Assembly (NCBI GenBank): GCA_018657955.1
Contig: JABHWD010000018.1
Location: 1-64,000 of the forward strand
Direction of reading: 5' to 3'
Source: Flavobacteriaceae bacterium
Lineage (GTDB): Bacteria; Bacteroidota; Bacteroidia; Flavobacteriales; Flavobacteriaceae
DNA length: 64,000 nucleotides
In this document: positions 28,987-37,700 of the stretch, piece after piece
How positions within the stretch are numbered: the first letter of the stretch is position 1
Layout of the letters: every line of letters starts with the position of its first letter
Notes under the pieces: generated by a model
The model's database searches: none
Seen by the model: only the letters and a program-made list of their open reading frames with translations
What the model was told of the DNA's origin: nothing
Position numbers and translations under genes: made by a program

Positions 28987-30420
28987 ATGAGCAATACAAC
29001 TGTTCTTAAAATATTAAATGAATTAAAGAAAAATCAAACAATAGAAATTTGTGGATGGGTTAAAACATTTAGAGCTAATAGATTTATTGCACTTAACGAT
29101 GGATCCTGTCTTGAAAATATTCAATGTGTAATTGATTTTGAAAATACAGATGATAATATTCTTAAAAAAATAACAACAGGTTGTGCTGTTAAAATATTTG
29201 GGGAAATTGTTAAAAGTACAGGGGCAAAACAGGCTATAGAAATTCAAGTAAATAAAATTGATATTCTAGGAGAATCGAATCCTGATCAGTATCCTATTCA
29301 ACCAAAGAAACATTCATTTGAATTTCTAAGAGAAAATGCTCATTTAAGAACAAGGACCTCCACATTTAATGCAATAATGAGATTAAGATCTTCCTTGTCA
29401 TTTGCAATTCATAAATTTCTCAATGGAAAAGGGTTTTACTATGTTCATACTCCTATTATAACTGGCAGTGATGCCGAAGGAGCTGGAGAACAATTTAGGG
29501 TTACAACTTTAACCCCAAAAAATCCTGAATTAAATTCAGATAAAGAAGTTGATTTTAAAAAAGATTTTTTTGGAAAAGAAACTAAATTAACCGTTTCTGG
29601 TCAATTAGAAGCAGAAGCATATGCGATGTCTCTAGGGAAAGTATATACTTTTGGACCTACATTTAGAGCTGAAAATTCAAATACATCAAGACATCTTTCT
29701 GAGTTTTGGATGATAGAACCTGAAGCTGCATTTATAGATATAAATGGCAATATGGATCTGGCTGAAGATTTTCTTAAATATCTATTAGAAGATATTGTTA
29801 ATAATAACATGAGTGAATTAAAATTCTTAGAATCAAGACTTCTAGATGAAGAAAAAACAAAGCCTGAAAAAGACAGAAGCGAAATGAGCTTAATTGAAAA
29901 AATTGATTTTGTTATAAAGAATAAATTTAAACGAATAACCTATACTGAAGCAATAGATATTTTAAGAGATTCTAAGCCCAATAAAAAAAAGAAATTCAAA
30001 TATATAATTAAAGATTGGGGATCAGATCTACAAAGTGAACATGAAAGATTCTTAGTTGAAAAACACTTTAGGCGCCCAGTTATAATATACAATTATCCTG
30101 CTAGCATAAAATCATTTTATATGAGATTAAATGATGACAATAAGACTGTAAGAGCTATGGACATTCTTTTTCCAGGAATAGGAGAGATAGTTGGAGGATC
30201 TCAAAGAGAAGAAAGAGCTGATGTTCTTAAGAAAAGAATGAAAGAGCTTGGGATTGATGAAAAAGAATTATGGTGGTATAATGATCTTAGAAAATTTGGT
30301 ACCGCAATACATTCCGGATTTGGATTGGGATTTGAAAGACTAGTCATGTTCGCAACTGGAATATCCAATATCAGGGATGTAATCCCTTTCCCTAGAACAC
30401 CGCAGAATGCAGAATTTTAA
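28987..30420 (+). CDS. asnS: Asparaginyl-tRNA synthetase
   Basis: This 477-residue class IIb synthetase charges tRNA-Asn. An N-terminal OB-fold (about 15-110; IEICGWVKTFRANRFIALND) precedes the catalytic domain with motif 2 FGPTFRAENSNTSRHLSEFWMIEPE and motif 3 GFGLGFERLVMF near the C-terminus. (Motif 2 is quoted in part as the family reads it.) The long insertion LESRLLDEEKTKPEK is usual in Bacteroidota AsnRS. It is followed 14 bp later by rpoN, a conserved pairing. Confidence 0.97.
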   Translation: MSNTTVLKILNELKKNQTIEICGWVKTFRANRFIALNDGSCLENIQCVIDFENTDDNILKKITTGCAVKIFGEIVKSTGAKQAIEIQVNKIDILGESNPDQYPIQPKKHSFEFLRENAHLRTRTSTFNAIMRLRSSLSFAIHKFLNGKGFYYVHTPIITGSDAEGAGEQFRVTTLTPKNPELNSDKEVDFKKDFFGKETKLTVSGQLEAEAYAMSLGKVYTFGPTFRAENSNTSRHLSEFWMIEPEAAFIDINGNMDLAEDFLKYLLEDIVNNNMSELKFLESRLLDEEKTKPEKDRSEMSLIEKIDFVIKNKFKRITYTEAIDILRDSKPNKKKKFKYIIKDWGSDLQSEHERFLVEKHFRRPVIIYNYPASIKSFYMRLNDDNKTVRAMDILFPGIGEIVGGSQREERADVLKKRMKELGIDEKELWWYNDLRKFGTAIHSGFGLGFERLVMFATGISNIRDVIPFPRTPQNAEF

Positions 30421-30434
30421 ATATCTCATGCATC

Positions 30435-31886
30435 ATGAAACAATATTTAAAATTAAAACTAAATCAGAAATTATCTCCCCAACAAATTCAATTAATGAAG
30501 TTAATACAACTTCCCACAATTGATTTTGAACAAAAAATTAAACAAGAATTAGAAGAAAATCCTGCTCTAGAAATTAGAGATAATAGTAATGAAATTCTTG
30601 ATGAAGATTTTTCAAATTCTAATGAAGATGAATTAAATAATGATTCCATTGATAATGAAGATATAGATATTGAAAATTATCTAAATTATGATGATACTCC
30701 GGCATATAAGCTAAGCTACAATACAAATATCGATAGCGAAAACAATGAAATTCCTTTTGCCTCAGGAATATCATTTACTGAGTATTTATTGAACCAACTT
30801 AATACTTTAAGATTAAATGCTGAAGAGATAAAAATTGCAGAATTTTTAGTTGGAAGCATAGACAATAGCGGGTATTTAAGACAAGATCTTGATGAGATAA
30901 TAGATGATTTAGTGTTTACTCAAAATATTGTTGTGTCAATTGAAAAATTGAAAAAAATGTTATCTGTTGTTCAACAATTAGATCCTCCAGGTGTAGGGGC
31001 GCAATCACTTCAAGAATGTCTAATATTACAATTAAAAAGAAAGCCTTCAAATAAACAGATTAATCTTGCTAATAATATTATTGAAAACTCCTTTGATCAA
31101 TTCTCTAAAAAACATTTTAATAAATTAATAGTAAAATATGATATTAATGAAGATGAGCTAAAAGCTGCAATGATTGAAATTGAAAAATTAAATCCCAAGC
31201 CAGGAAATAGTTATTCAAACTATGGAAAACCTATTGAACAGATAATTCCTGATTTCAAAATAGAAATTTCTAATAATATGCTTGTCCTAACTCTAAATAA
31301 TAGGAACAATCCTGTTTTAAAAATATCTAAGCATTATGACGAAATGCTAAAGGGATATAAGTTAGATAAGAATAAAACAAAATCACAAAGAGAAGTAATC
31401 CAATTCATTAAACAAAAGCTAGATTCTGCTAAATGGTTTATTGATGCTGTCAATCAGAGGCAAAATACCCTTTATATTACAATGCATGCAATTATGCAAT
31501 ATCAAGAAGAATATTTTATTACTGGAGATGAAAAAAAGATGAAGCCTATGATTTTAAAAGATATTGCAAAAAAAATTGAAATGGATATTTCAACAATATC
31601 AAGAGTTGCAAATAGTAAATATGTTGACACTCCTTATGGCACAAAATTATTGAAAGAATTTTTTAGCGAATCTATGACTACACAAACTGGCGAGGAAATT
31701 TCAACAATTGAAATAAAGAAAATTTTAGAAATAATTATAGAAAATGAAAATAAAAGAGCTCCAGAAACCGATGAAAAACTTGTTAAATTATTACAAGAAA
31801 AAGGTTATAAAATAGCTAGAAGAACCGTTGCAAAATATAGAGAACAATTAAATATTCCTGTAGCAAGACTTAGAAAGGAACTCTAA
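30435..31886 (+). CDS. rpoN: RNA polymerase sigma-54 factor
   Basis: This 483-residue alternative sigma factor has the glutamine-rich activator-interacting region I (LNQKLSPQQIQLMKLIQLP), an acidic region II (about 50-100), the core-binding domain and the RpoN box ARRTVAKYREQLNIP at the C-terminus that reads the -24 element. Sigma-54 needs an AAA+ activator; none is in this window. Its last codons overlap the 3' end of the convergent exbD by 4 bp. Confidence 0.97.
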   Translation: MKQYLKLKLNQKLSPQQIQLMKLIQLPTIDFEQKIKQELEENPALEIRDNSNEILDEDFSNSNEDELNNDSIDNEDIDIENYLNYDDTPAYKLSYNTNIDSENNEIPFASGISFTEYLLNQLNTLRLNAEEIKIAEFLVGSIDNSGYLRQDLDEIIDDLVFTQNIVVSIEKLKKMLSVVQQLDPPGVGAQSLQECLILQLKRKPSNKQINLANNIIENSFDQFSKKHFNKLIVKYDINEDELKAAMIEIEKLNPKPGNSYSNYGKPIEQIIPDFKIEISNNMLVLTLNNRNNPVLKISKHYDEMLKGYKLDKNKTKSQREVIQFIKQKLDSAKWFIDAVNQRQNTLYITMHAIMQYQEEYFITGDEKKMKPMILKDIAKKIEMDISTISRVANSKYVDTPYGTKLLKEFFSESMTTQTGEEISTIEIKKILEIIIENENKRAPETDEKLVKLLQEKGYKIARRTVAKYREQLNIPVARLRKEL

Positions 31887-32365
31887 TTTTTATTTAAAGA
31901 GACATCCCCAATTCTGGTAGTATAATTAATCTTAAGGGCATTCACTTTTCTTAATTCCTGTTTAATGTCTCCAACTATGCCCATATTAGTTTCCTTATCA
32001 ACTTTTAATGCTGTAGTTAAAAAAGGTCTTAATTCCTCTCTCTTTGATTCCCTTTCTGCATAAATAAATGCAGGGACATCAGAAATTTCTGCAAACTTAT
32101 CATTTAGCTGAATTCTTGCCTCAGTTCCATATTGTGATTGATATCCAGAATTAGGCTTGCCAGCATATATGTACATTACTAATTCTTTTTTATCTAATTT
32201 TTCAACCTGATTTGCAGCTGGCAATTCATTTTTTATCTTTAAGTCATTGTCTCGCATAACTGTTGCTACCATAAAAAAGAATAATAACATAAATACAATA
32301 TCGGGTAGAGATGCTGTATTTACTGCTGGAATTTCGCCTTTATTCTTCTTATTAAATTTTGACAT
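31883..32365 (-). CDS. ExbD/TolR-family proton-channel subunit (second copy)
   Basis: This 160-residue protein has a short cytoplasmic N-terminus, one transmembrane helix with the proton-carrying Asp (AVNTASLPDIVFMLLFFFMV) and a periplasmic domain. ExbD-type subunits work with an ExbB pentamer to use the proton gradient for outer-membrane transport or envelope work. It is the last gene of exbB-DUF-exbD-exbD, 13 bp after the first exbD. Two different ExbD proteins per ExbB is usual for this flavobacterial cluster. Confidence 0.92.
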   Translation of the reverse strand: MSKFNKKNKGEIPAVNTASLPDIVFMLLFFFMVATVMRDNDLKIKNELPAANQVEKLDKKELVMYIYAGKPNSGYQSQYGTEARIQLNDKFAEISDVPAFIYAERESKREELRPFLTTALKVDKETNMGIVGDIKQELRKVNALKINYTTRIGDVSLNKN

Positions 32366-32378
32366 AAATAAATTTTAA

Positions 32379-32975
32379 CTATTGAACCTCAGATAATTTT
32401 TGTGGATAATCCTTTCTGAGGTTATTAATTTTTTGTTTTAATTTTTTCTTATTTCCAGGCCAATTAACATCTCTATAATTTTTTATCATTTCAGAATACG
32501 ATTCACCATAAAGTTCTTCTGCTCTAACATTCCTTAAATGAGTATATGCTGCTACAAGCTCGTTTTGCACAGAGATATATGCAGCATAAGAAGTTTCTCT
32601 TTCATTCTTTAAAGAAATTATAGCCTTGTCAGGATTGTCAGAAGATCTAGGATCTTTTTTGCCCTTACAATAATCACAACCATCTTCTCCCTTGCCTCCT
32701 CCATTATCCAAAAATTCTATTGCAGCTGCTCTGATTTCTTCTAATTCCATTAGCTCATCCTCAACGAGAAGCTGATCCTTGCCATTTAATAAAACTGTAA
32801 AAATATTTTTCTGTTTAATTACTACGTCTTCTTCTGATTCTTCAATAGGCGGAAGTTTTCTGCTAATGCCTGAGTCTGTTTCAATAGTAGTTGTAACAAG
32901 AAAAAATATTAATAGCAAAAAGGCTATATCAGCCATTGAGCCTGCATTTACTTCTGGAGAGGATCTTCTTGCCAT
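32379..32975 (-). CDS. ExbD/TolR-family proton-channel subunit (first copy, with CxxC insert)
   Basis: This 198-residue ExbD is longer than classic ExbD (about 140 aa). The membrane helix NAGSMADIAFLLLIFFLVTT carries the conserved Asp. The periplasmic part includes an insertion with DGCDYCKGKKDPRSSDNPDKA (shown at its core CDYC) near residues 98-118, a CxxC pair that could bind metal or form a disulfide. The C-terminus is helical and basic. It lies 3 bp from the 137-residue membrane protein gene. Confidence 0.92.
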   Translation of the reverse strand: MARRSSPEVNAGSMADIAFLLLIFFLVTTTIETDSGISRKLPPIEESEEDVVIKQKNIFTVLLNGKDQLLVEDELMELEEIRAAAIEFLDNGGGKGEDGCDYCKGKKDPRSSDNPDKAIISLKNERETSYAAYISVQNELVAAYTHLRNVRAEELYGESYSEMIKNYRDVNWPGNKKKLKQKINNLRKDYPQKLSEVQ

Positions 32976-32978
32976 AAA

Positions 32979-33392
32979 TTATTTTCTATTTTTTATACCA
33001 AACCATAACATTGAACCACTCGCAATTAGTATAAGAGAATAAAACATAAACAACGCGGCACTTATTAACTTAGCACCTGCAGCTGACAACACTTTACCAT
33101 CTCTAAGAGGCGTTTCTTCTCCTCTTGCTAAAACAAAATAGCATATAATGAATAGTACTAAAAAAGCTCCTAAGACCTTTAATGTGCTTCTTAATGAATC
33201 TTTATCAGATATTACCTTTTTCAAGGTATAAAACAACACAGATGATACAATTAATACCATCATTAAATAGGCAACAATTAATATATAATCAATGCCTTGA
33301 AGCATATCAAGCATCTGAATCATTATAACAAATAGAACTCCTAATAATGATAGAGCCAATGCTATATACTTTATAATTTTGTATGAATTCAT
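32979..33392 (-). CDS. Four-helix membrane protein of the ExbB/ExbD cluster
   Basis: This 137-residue protein is almost entirely hydrophobic, with four predicted helices (about 9-28, 34-56, 72-89 and 105-130). I do not recognise a named domain. It sits between exbB (5 bp upstream) and the first exbD (3 bp downstream), so it is translated with them and probably assembles with, or tunes, the proton channel. A gene of this size is regularly found here in Flavobacteriia, as far as I recall. Confidence 0.75.
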   Translation of the reverse strand: MNSYKIIKYIALALSLLGVLFVIMIQMLDMLQGIDYILIVAYLMMVLIVSSVLFYTLKKVISDKDSLRSTLKVLGAFLVLFIICYFVLARGEETPLRDGKVLSAAGAKLISAALFMFYSLILIASGSMLWFGIKNRK

Positions 33393-33397
33393 AATTG

Positions 33398-34192
33398 TTA
33401 TTTGTTATTATTAACCAATATATCCATTAATGAAATGGAAGCATTTTCCATATCATTAACTATGCTGTCAATTTTTGCTATTATATAGTTGTAAAATATC
33501 TGAAGAATAATTGCAACAATTAGACCAAATACTGTAGTAAGAAGAGCTACCTTAATACCCCCTGCCACTAATGATGGTTGCATATCTCCTGCAGCTTCAA
33601 TTTTATCAAAAGCTTGAATCATACCAATAACCGTTCCCATGAATCCTAACATAGGTGCAAGAGCTATAAATAATGAAATCCATGAAACATTTTTTTCTAG
33701 CTGTCCCATTTGCACTCCACCATACGCAATTACAGCTTTTTCTGCAGACTCAATGCTTTCATTTGCCCTGTCTAATCCTTGATAAAAAATAGATGCTACT
33801 GGGCCAGGTGTGTTTCTGCAAACTTCTTTAGCTGCTTTAACACCGCCAGACTTCATAGCTACCTCTACCTCTTCTGTTAATTTTTCTGAATCAGATTCTG
33901 ATAAATTAAGATAAATGATTCTCTCTATAGCAATAGCTAAGCCTAAAATAAGACATAAAAGAACAATCCCCATAAATCCAGGACCTCCTTCAATAAACCT
34001 CTTTTTTAATTCTTGATGAAAATTTAGCTGTTCTACCTCCGCTACGACTTCTTCAACCGCCATTGAACTATCTTCAAATGTTTCTTGAGCCTCAGCTGCT
34101 CCCATTTCATCTTGAAATATGTTTACGTTTGAATTTAAATTTTGAATAAATACAACTGAAATAATCGCAATAATACTTAGTAATCTTTTCAT
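33398..34192 (-). CDS. exbB: ExbB/MotA/TolQ-family proton-channel protein
   Basis: This 264-residue protein has an N-terminal signal-like helix, an acidic stretch (VEEVVAEVEQ), then the MotA/TolQ/ExbB domain. Helix 1 is GPGFMGIVLLCLILGLAIAIERI and the last two helices carry ISLFIALAPMLGFMGTVIGM and VALLTTVFGLIVAI, including the conserved Thr/Pro positions. It energises outer-membrane processes together with the two ExbD proteins. The TonB partner is not in this window. Confidence 0.93.
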   Translation of the reverse strand: MKRLLSIIAIISVVFIQNLNSNVNIFQDEMGAAEAQETFEDSSMAVEEVVAEVEQLNFHQELKKRFIEGGPGFMGIVLLCLILGLAIAIERIIYLNLSESDSEKLTEEVEVAMKSGGVKAAKEVCRNTPGPVASIFYQGLDRANESIESAEKAVIAYGGVQMGQLEKNVSWISLFIALAPMLGFMGTVIGMIQAFDKIEAAGDMQPSLVAGGIKVALLTTVFGLIVAIILQIFYNYIIAKIDSIVNDMENASISLMDILVNNNK

Positions 34193-34262
34193 TTTGTTTC
34201 GTTTAATTAATTTAATAGAGTTTAAAGATATAAAAAATTATAATTAACACTATAATTGCATG

Positions 34263-34350
34263 CAGAGAGGAAGGGATTCGAACCCTCGATACACTTTTGG
34301 TGTATACACGCTTTCCAAGCGTGCGCCTTCGACCACTCGGCCACCTCTCT
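34263..34350 (-). tRNA. tRNA-Ser (anticodon GGA)
   Basis: The minus strand folds into an 88-nt class II tRNA: acceptor AGAGAGG/CCTCTCT with discriminator G, D arm GGCCGAGTGGTCGAAGGC, anticodon arm ACGCT-TGGAAAG-like with anticodon GGA, a long variable arm (ATACACCAAAAGTGTAT) and a GTTCGAATC T loop. CCA is not encoded in full. Confidence 0.96.
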
Positions 34351-34455
34351 ATAATATCACTATTATATCGGAACAAATAAAAAGAAAAAAAATTAATTAT
34401 AAAACTTTATATTATTCTTTTTTTAGGATAATATAAAATAGAAAAAAAATGCATA

Positions 34456-35223
34456 TTATATCTTAAAGACTTCAATGGAGTTATTTGTAGTGATATTTAT
34501 TATTTCTTCTATGCTAACTTGATATATTTCTGTTAATTTCTCAGCAATATTAATGATAAATGCACTTTCATTTCTTTTGCCCCTATTAGGAGATGGAGCT
34601 AAATAAGGAGAATCTGTTTCTAAAACTATATGTTTTAAATCTATTTTGTCTAGAAATTTATCTATCATTCCGTTTTTAAATGTAACAACTCCTCCAATTC
34701 CTAATTTCATTCCCATTGAAATAATTTTATTGGCCTCTTCCAAAGTCCCAGTAAAACAATGAAAAATTCCTGATAAATCTTTTGTGCCTTCTAATTCTAA
34801 AACCTCAAATATTTCATCATATGATTTTCTGGAATGGATTACTATAGGTAAATTATATTTCTTTGCTAATCTAATTTGTTGCATAAAAACTTCTTTTTGA
34901 AGTTCTATATTTTTTGTTTCCCAGTGGAGATCAATTCCTATTTCACCTACTGCAATACATTGATTTTCTATTATGTTTTTCTCAACATGTTTTAGCTCAT
35001 CAAGATAATTTTCTTCAATATAACAGGGATGCAGGCCAGCCATTAAAAAAATATTTTTAGGAAATTTTCTTTTAAGAGTTAACATTGATTGTGTATGAGA
35101 AGAATCTATAGCAGGGAGAAAAAGTCTAGTAACATTAGCCCTTATAGCCTTATTTATTACTTGATCTCTGTCTGAATCAAATTCCTTAAGATACAAATGT
35201 GTGTGCGTGTCTGAGATTATCAT
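34456..35223 (-). CDS. tatD: TatD-family metal-dependent DNase
   Basis: This 255-residue TIM-barrel hydrolase shows the metal ligands of the TatD family: the HxH in DTHTHLYL near the N-terminus, GEIGIDLHW (Glu), PIVIHSRKSYDE (His), IFHCFTG (His) and LETDSPYLAP (Asp). TatD proteins are exonucleases or deacylases linked to DNA repair and tRNA quality control. Only 4 bp separate it from odhB upstream, so the two share a transcript without obvious functional link. Confidence 0.95.
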   Translation of the reverse strand: MIISDTHTHLYLKEFDSDRDQVINKAIRANVTRLFLPAIDSSHTQSMLTLKRKFPKNIFLMAGLHPCYIEENYLDELKHVEKNIIENQCIAVGEIGIDLHWETKNIELQKEVFMQQIRLAKKYNLPIVIHSRKSYDEIFEVLELEGTKDLSGIFHCFTGTLEEANKIISMGMKLGIGGVVTFKNGMIDKFLDKIDLKHIVLETDSPYLAPSPNRGKRNESAFIINIAEKLTEIYQVSIEEIINITTNNSIEVFKI

Positions 35224-35227
35224 TAAA

Positions 35228-36430
35228 CTACTTTAATTCTAGAGATTCGAGAATTTTGTTTTCCATCAAAATTTCAGCAGGACTTTCTAATGCTTCTTTA
35301 ATTGTAACTAGAAATCCTACACTTTCTCTTCCATCAATAATTCGATGATCATATGAAAGAGCTAAATACATGACAGGTCTAATCTCAACCTTTCCGTCAA
35401 CGACAATCGGTCGTTCAACAATATTATGCATTCCTAAAATGGCGCTTTGAGGAGGATTAATAATTGGAGTTGATAGCATGCTCCCAAAAACACCACCATT
35501 AGAAATAGTAAATGTTCCTCCTGTCATTTCATCAACTGTTATTTTTGAATCTCTAGCGCGTTCAGCAAGCGTTTTTATTTGTATTTCAATTTCCTTGAAT
35601 GACAGCTTTTCAGCATGACGAATTACTGGGACCATCAGTCCTTTTGGGCCAGAAACTGCTATGCTAATATCATAATATTGATATGTTATCATTTCTTTTC
35701 CATCAATCATTGAGTTTACAGATGGAAATTCTTTAAGAGCTCTTACACAAGCAAGGGTGAAGAAAGACATAAAGCCTAAATTAACTCCATGTTTTTCTTT
35801 GAATTTTTCTTTATATTTTTTTCTCAATTCAAATATAGCAGACATATCTACTTCATTAAAAGTAGTTAGCATTGCTGTATCATTTTTTACACTAACTAGC
35901 CTCTCTGCAACCTTCCTCCTTAAAAGAGATAATTTTGTCCTTTTTTCTACCCTATTTCCATCAGCAATAGACCCCATTGAAGGTTTAGCCATCATTACGT
36001 CTTGTTTAGTAATTCTTCCGTCCTTTCCAGTTCCTTTTATATCTTCAATCTTAATATTATTTTCAGATATAATTTTTTTAGCGGCTGGACTTAAAATATC
36101 TGATTTGCTAACATTAACTGTTTCTACTTCAATTTTTGATGTAACTGATTCTTCTTTTGATTCTGGTTCTGAATTATTTTTAGCTTCACCCCCTTTAGAT
36201 GTGTCAATTAAGCAAACTACTTGGCCTACATCTACAGAATCTCCTTCTTGAACTTTTAATGTAATGACACCACCTTCCTCTGCTGGTAATTCTAAGGTAG
36301 CTTTATCACTATCAAGCTCTGCTATTATTTGATCCTTTTCAACATAATCTCCGTCTGCCACCAGCCAAGTGGCAATTTCTACTTCAGTTATTGATTCTCC
36401 CGGAGATGGGACTTTCATTTCTAGAATCAT
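35228..36430 (-). CDS. sucB: Dihydrolipoyl succinyltransferase, E2 of 2-oxoglutarate dehydrogenase
   Basis: This 400-residue enzyme has one lipoyl domain (about 1-76; [12 protein letters not shown] with the lipoylated Lys), a flexible acidic linker, a peripheral-subunit-binding domain (about 113-150; [12 protein letters not shown]) and the catalytic core with [16 protein letters not shown] near the C-terminus. It transfers succinyl groups to CoA in the TCA cycle. E1 (sucA) lies 1.3 kb upstream on the same strand, with a lipoprotein esterase gene between them. Confidence 0.96.
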   Translation of the reverse strand: MILEMKVPSPGESITEVEIATWLVADGDYVEKDQIIAELDSDKATLELPAEEGGVITLKVQEGDSVDVGQVVCLIDTSKGGEAKNNSEPESKEESVTSKIEVETVNVSKSDILSPAAKKIISENNIKIEDIKGTGKDGRITKQDVMMAKPSMGSIADGNRVEKRTKLSLLRRKVAERLVSVKNDTAMLTTFNEVDMSAIFELRKKYKEKFKEKHGVNLGFMSFFTLACVRALKEFPSVNSMIDGKEMITYQYYDISIAVSGPKGLMVPVIRHAEKLSFKEIEIQIKTLAERARDSKITVDEMTGGTFTISNGGVFGSMLSTPIINPPQSAILGMHNIVERPIVVDGKVEIRPVMYLALSYDHRIIDGRESVGFLVTIKEALESPAEILMENKILESLELK

Positions 36431-36733
36431 AATATCTTATCTTTTATATAGAACTATTTGCAGTAACTACAATTAAAATATACCCAACAATAATAATTAA
36501 ACCGAAAATGTAATACCTATTTTTTAAACACTTTTTTAACATAAACACTTACTTTATTTCCCTAATTCAAAACCTTAATTTGTTCAATTTCTAAATCAAA
36601 CTTATATAAAAACTTTTTACCTAATTTATTAACTCTATTATATCTAAATATAAACATACAATTCCAAACAATTTCTTCTATATAATAAAACTGACGATAT
36701 AGATTATTTATTTATGATATAAAATTAATAATA
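36431..36733. other. 303-bp AT-rich spacer upstream of sucB
   Basis: This is the longest gap in the window. It holds no convincing ORF or RNA gene. On the minus strand TAAGTTTG at 36604-36597 fits TAnnTTTG and could start a transcript for sucB-tatD with a leader of about 160 nt. I see no clear terminator for the esterase gene. Confidence 0.5.
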
Positions 36734-37672
36734 TTAATCGATTAAACCGTTAAGGTCATACAATGAAAAAAACTCCCAAATTAACTCACTGGCATTAATA
36801 TCTCTGTTGCCCCATGCGCCAACCCAATCATGGCCTCCTCCATCTACCCTGTAATGCTTAACCATTGTATTAGTATTAGTTACAGCATTATCGCAAGAAT
36901 AAGTAATTTCTTGAACAGTTGAAAAATCTAAAGCAAATATATCTGGAATGTCTATTACTACTGGGCTTGAATCACATGAATTATGTCCTCGCCAATAATC
37001 AATAACATCATTTATAGCCATTGTCCCATTTCCACCATTATATGGAACAAGGACGTCGTTAGTCCCGTGAATTTGAAGAATAGAAATTGCTCTTTGGGGT
37101 TGACAAACATCAAAAGTCTCAGGGGTCATTGATCCCGTAACCGATGCAATAGCAGCTATTTTTTCACTTAGTTGACATGCAAGTAAAAAACTCATATATC
37201 CTCCATTTGACATTCCGGTACTATATATTCTCTCAGAATTAATTAAATAGTTTTCAGAGATAGTATCAATTAAAAAATCTATAAAAGCAACATCGTCAAC
37301 AGAGCTTCCAAGAGTCCATCCGCCAACATTCCAGTGAGTTGTTCCATTAAAATAACTTCCTTGTGGATATACGACTATAAAATTTTCTTCACTAGCAATG
37401 TCATTAAATCCTGTATATGCCATTATAACTTCATTGCTACTCCCCCATCCATGCATGCAAAAAAGTAATGGCACAGGGTCAAAAGGATCATACGAATCTG
37501 GCACAAAAATATTAAATGAACGAGTTATGCCTTGAAACTCTATCTCAAATTCCTGAAGCCCATATTCTACTGTAATAACTGGATCTGTAGGATCTACAAT
37601 ATTTATTGGATCTTCAACTGTTTCAGAAGAACAAGAGAAAATTAATAAAATGACTATTAAGGCTTTTTTCAT
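36734..37672 (-). CDS. PHB-depolymerase/feruloyl-esterase-like lipoprotein (LpqC family)
   Basis: This 312-residue alpha/beta hydrolase begins with a lipoprotein signal (lipobox ending FSC, about residue 14). The catalytic elements are visible: MHGWGSSNEV oxyanion region, the nucleophile in GMSNGGYMS, Asp in HGTNDVLVPYNGG and His in GGGHDWVGAWG. Such proteins hydrolyse polyester or plant-phenolic esters outside the cell; the true substrate is unknown. It lies 28 bp downstream of sucA and is probably co-transcribed with it, which is not an obvious functional link. Confidence 0.86.
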   Translation of the reverse strand: MKKALIVILLIFSCSSETVEDPINIVDPTDPVITVEYGLQEFEIEFQGITRSFNIFVPDSYDPFDPVPLLFCMHGWGSSNEVIMAYTGFNDIASEENFIVVYPQGSYFNGTTHWNVGGWTLGSSVDDVAFIDFLIDTISENYLINSERIYSTGMSNGGYMSFLLACQLSEKIAAIASVTGSMTPETFDVCQPQRAISILQIHGTNDVLVPYNGGNGTMAINDVIDYWRGHNSCDSSPVVIDIPDIFALDFSTVQEITYSCDNAVTNTNTMVKHYRVDGGGHDWVGAWGNRDINASELIWEFFSLYDLNGLID

Positions 37673-37700
37673 TAAAATTTTTTAGTTCAACTCTAAGATA

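Noticed and set aside
35757-36251. 164-aa plus-strand ORF
   Set aside because: Antisense shadow of sucB; low complexity, no domain.
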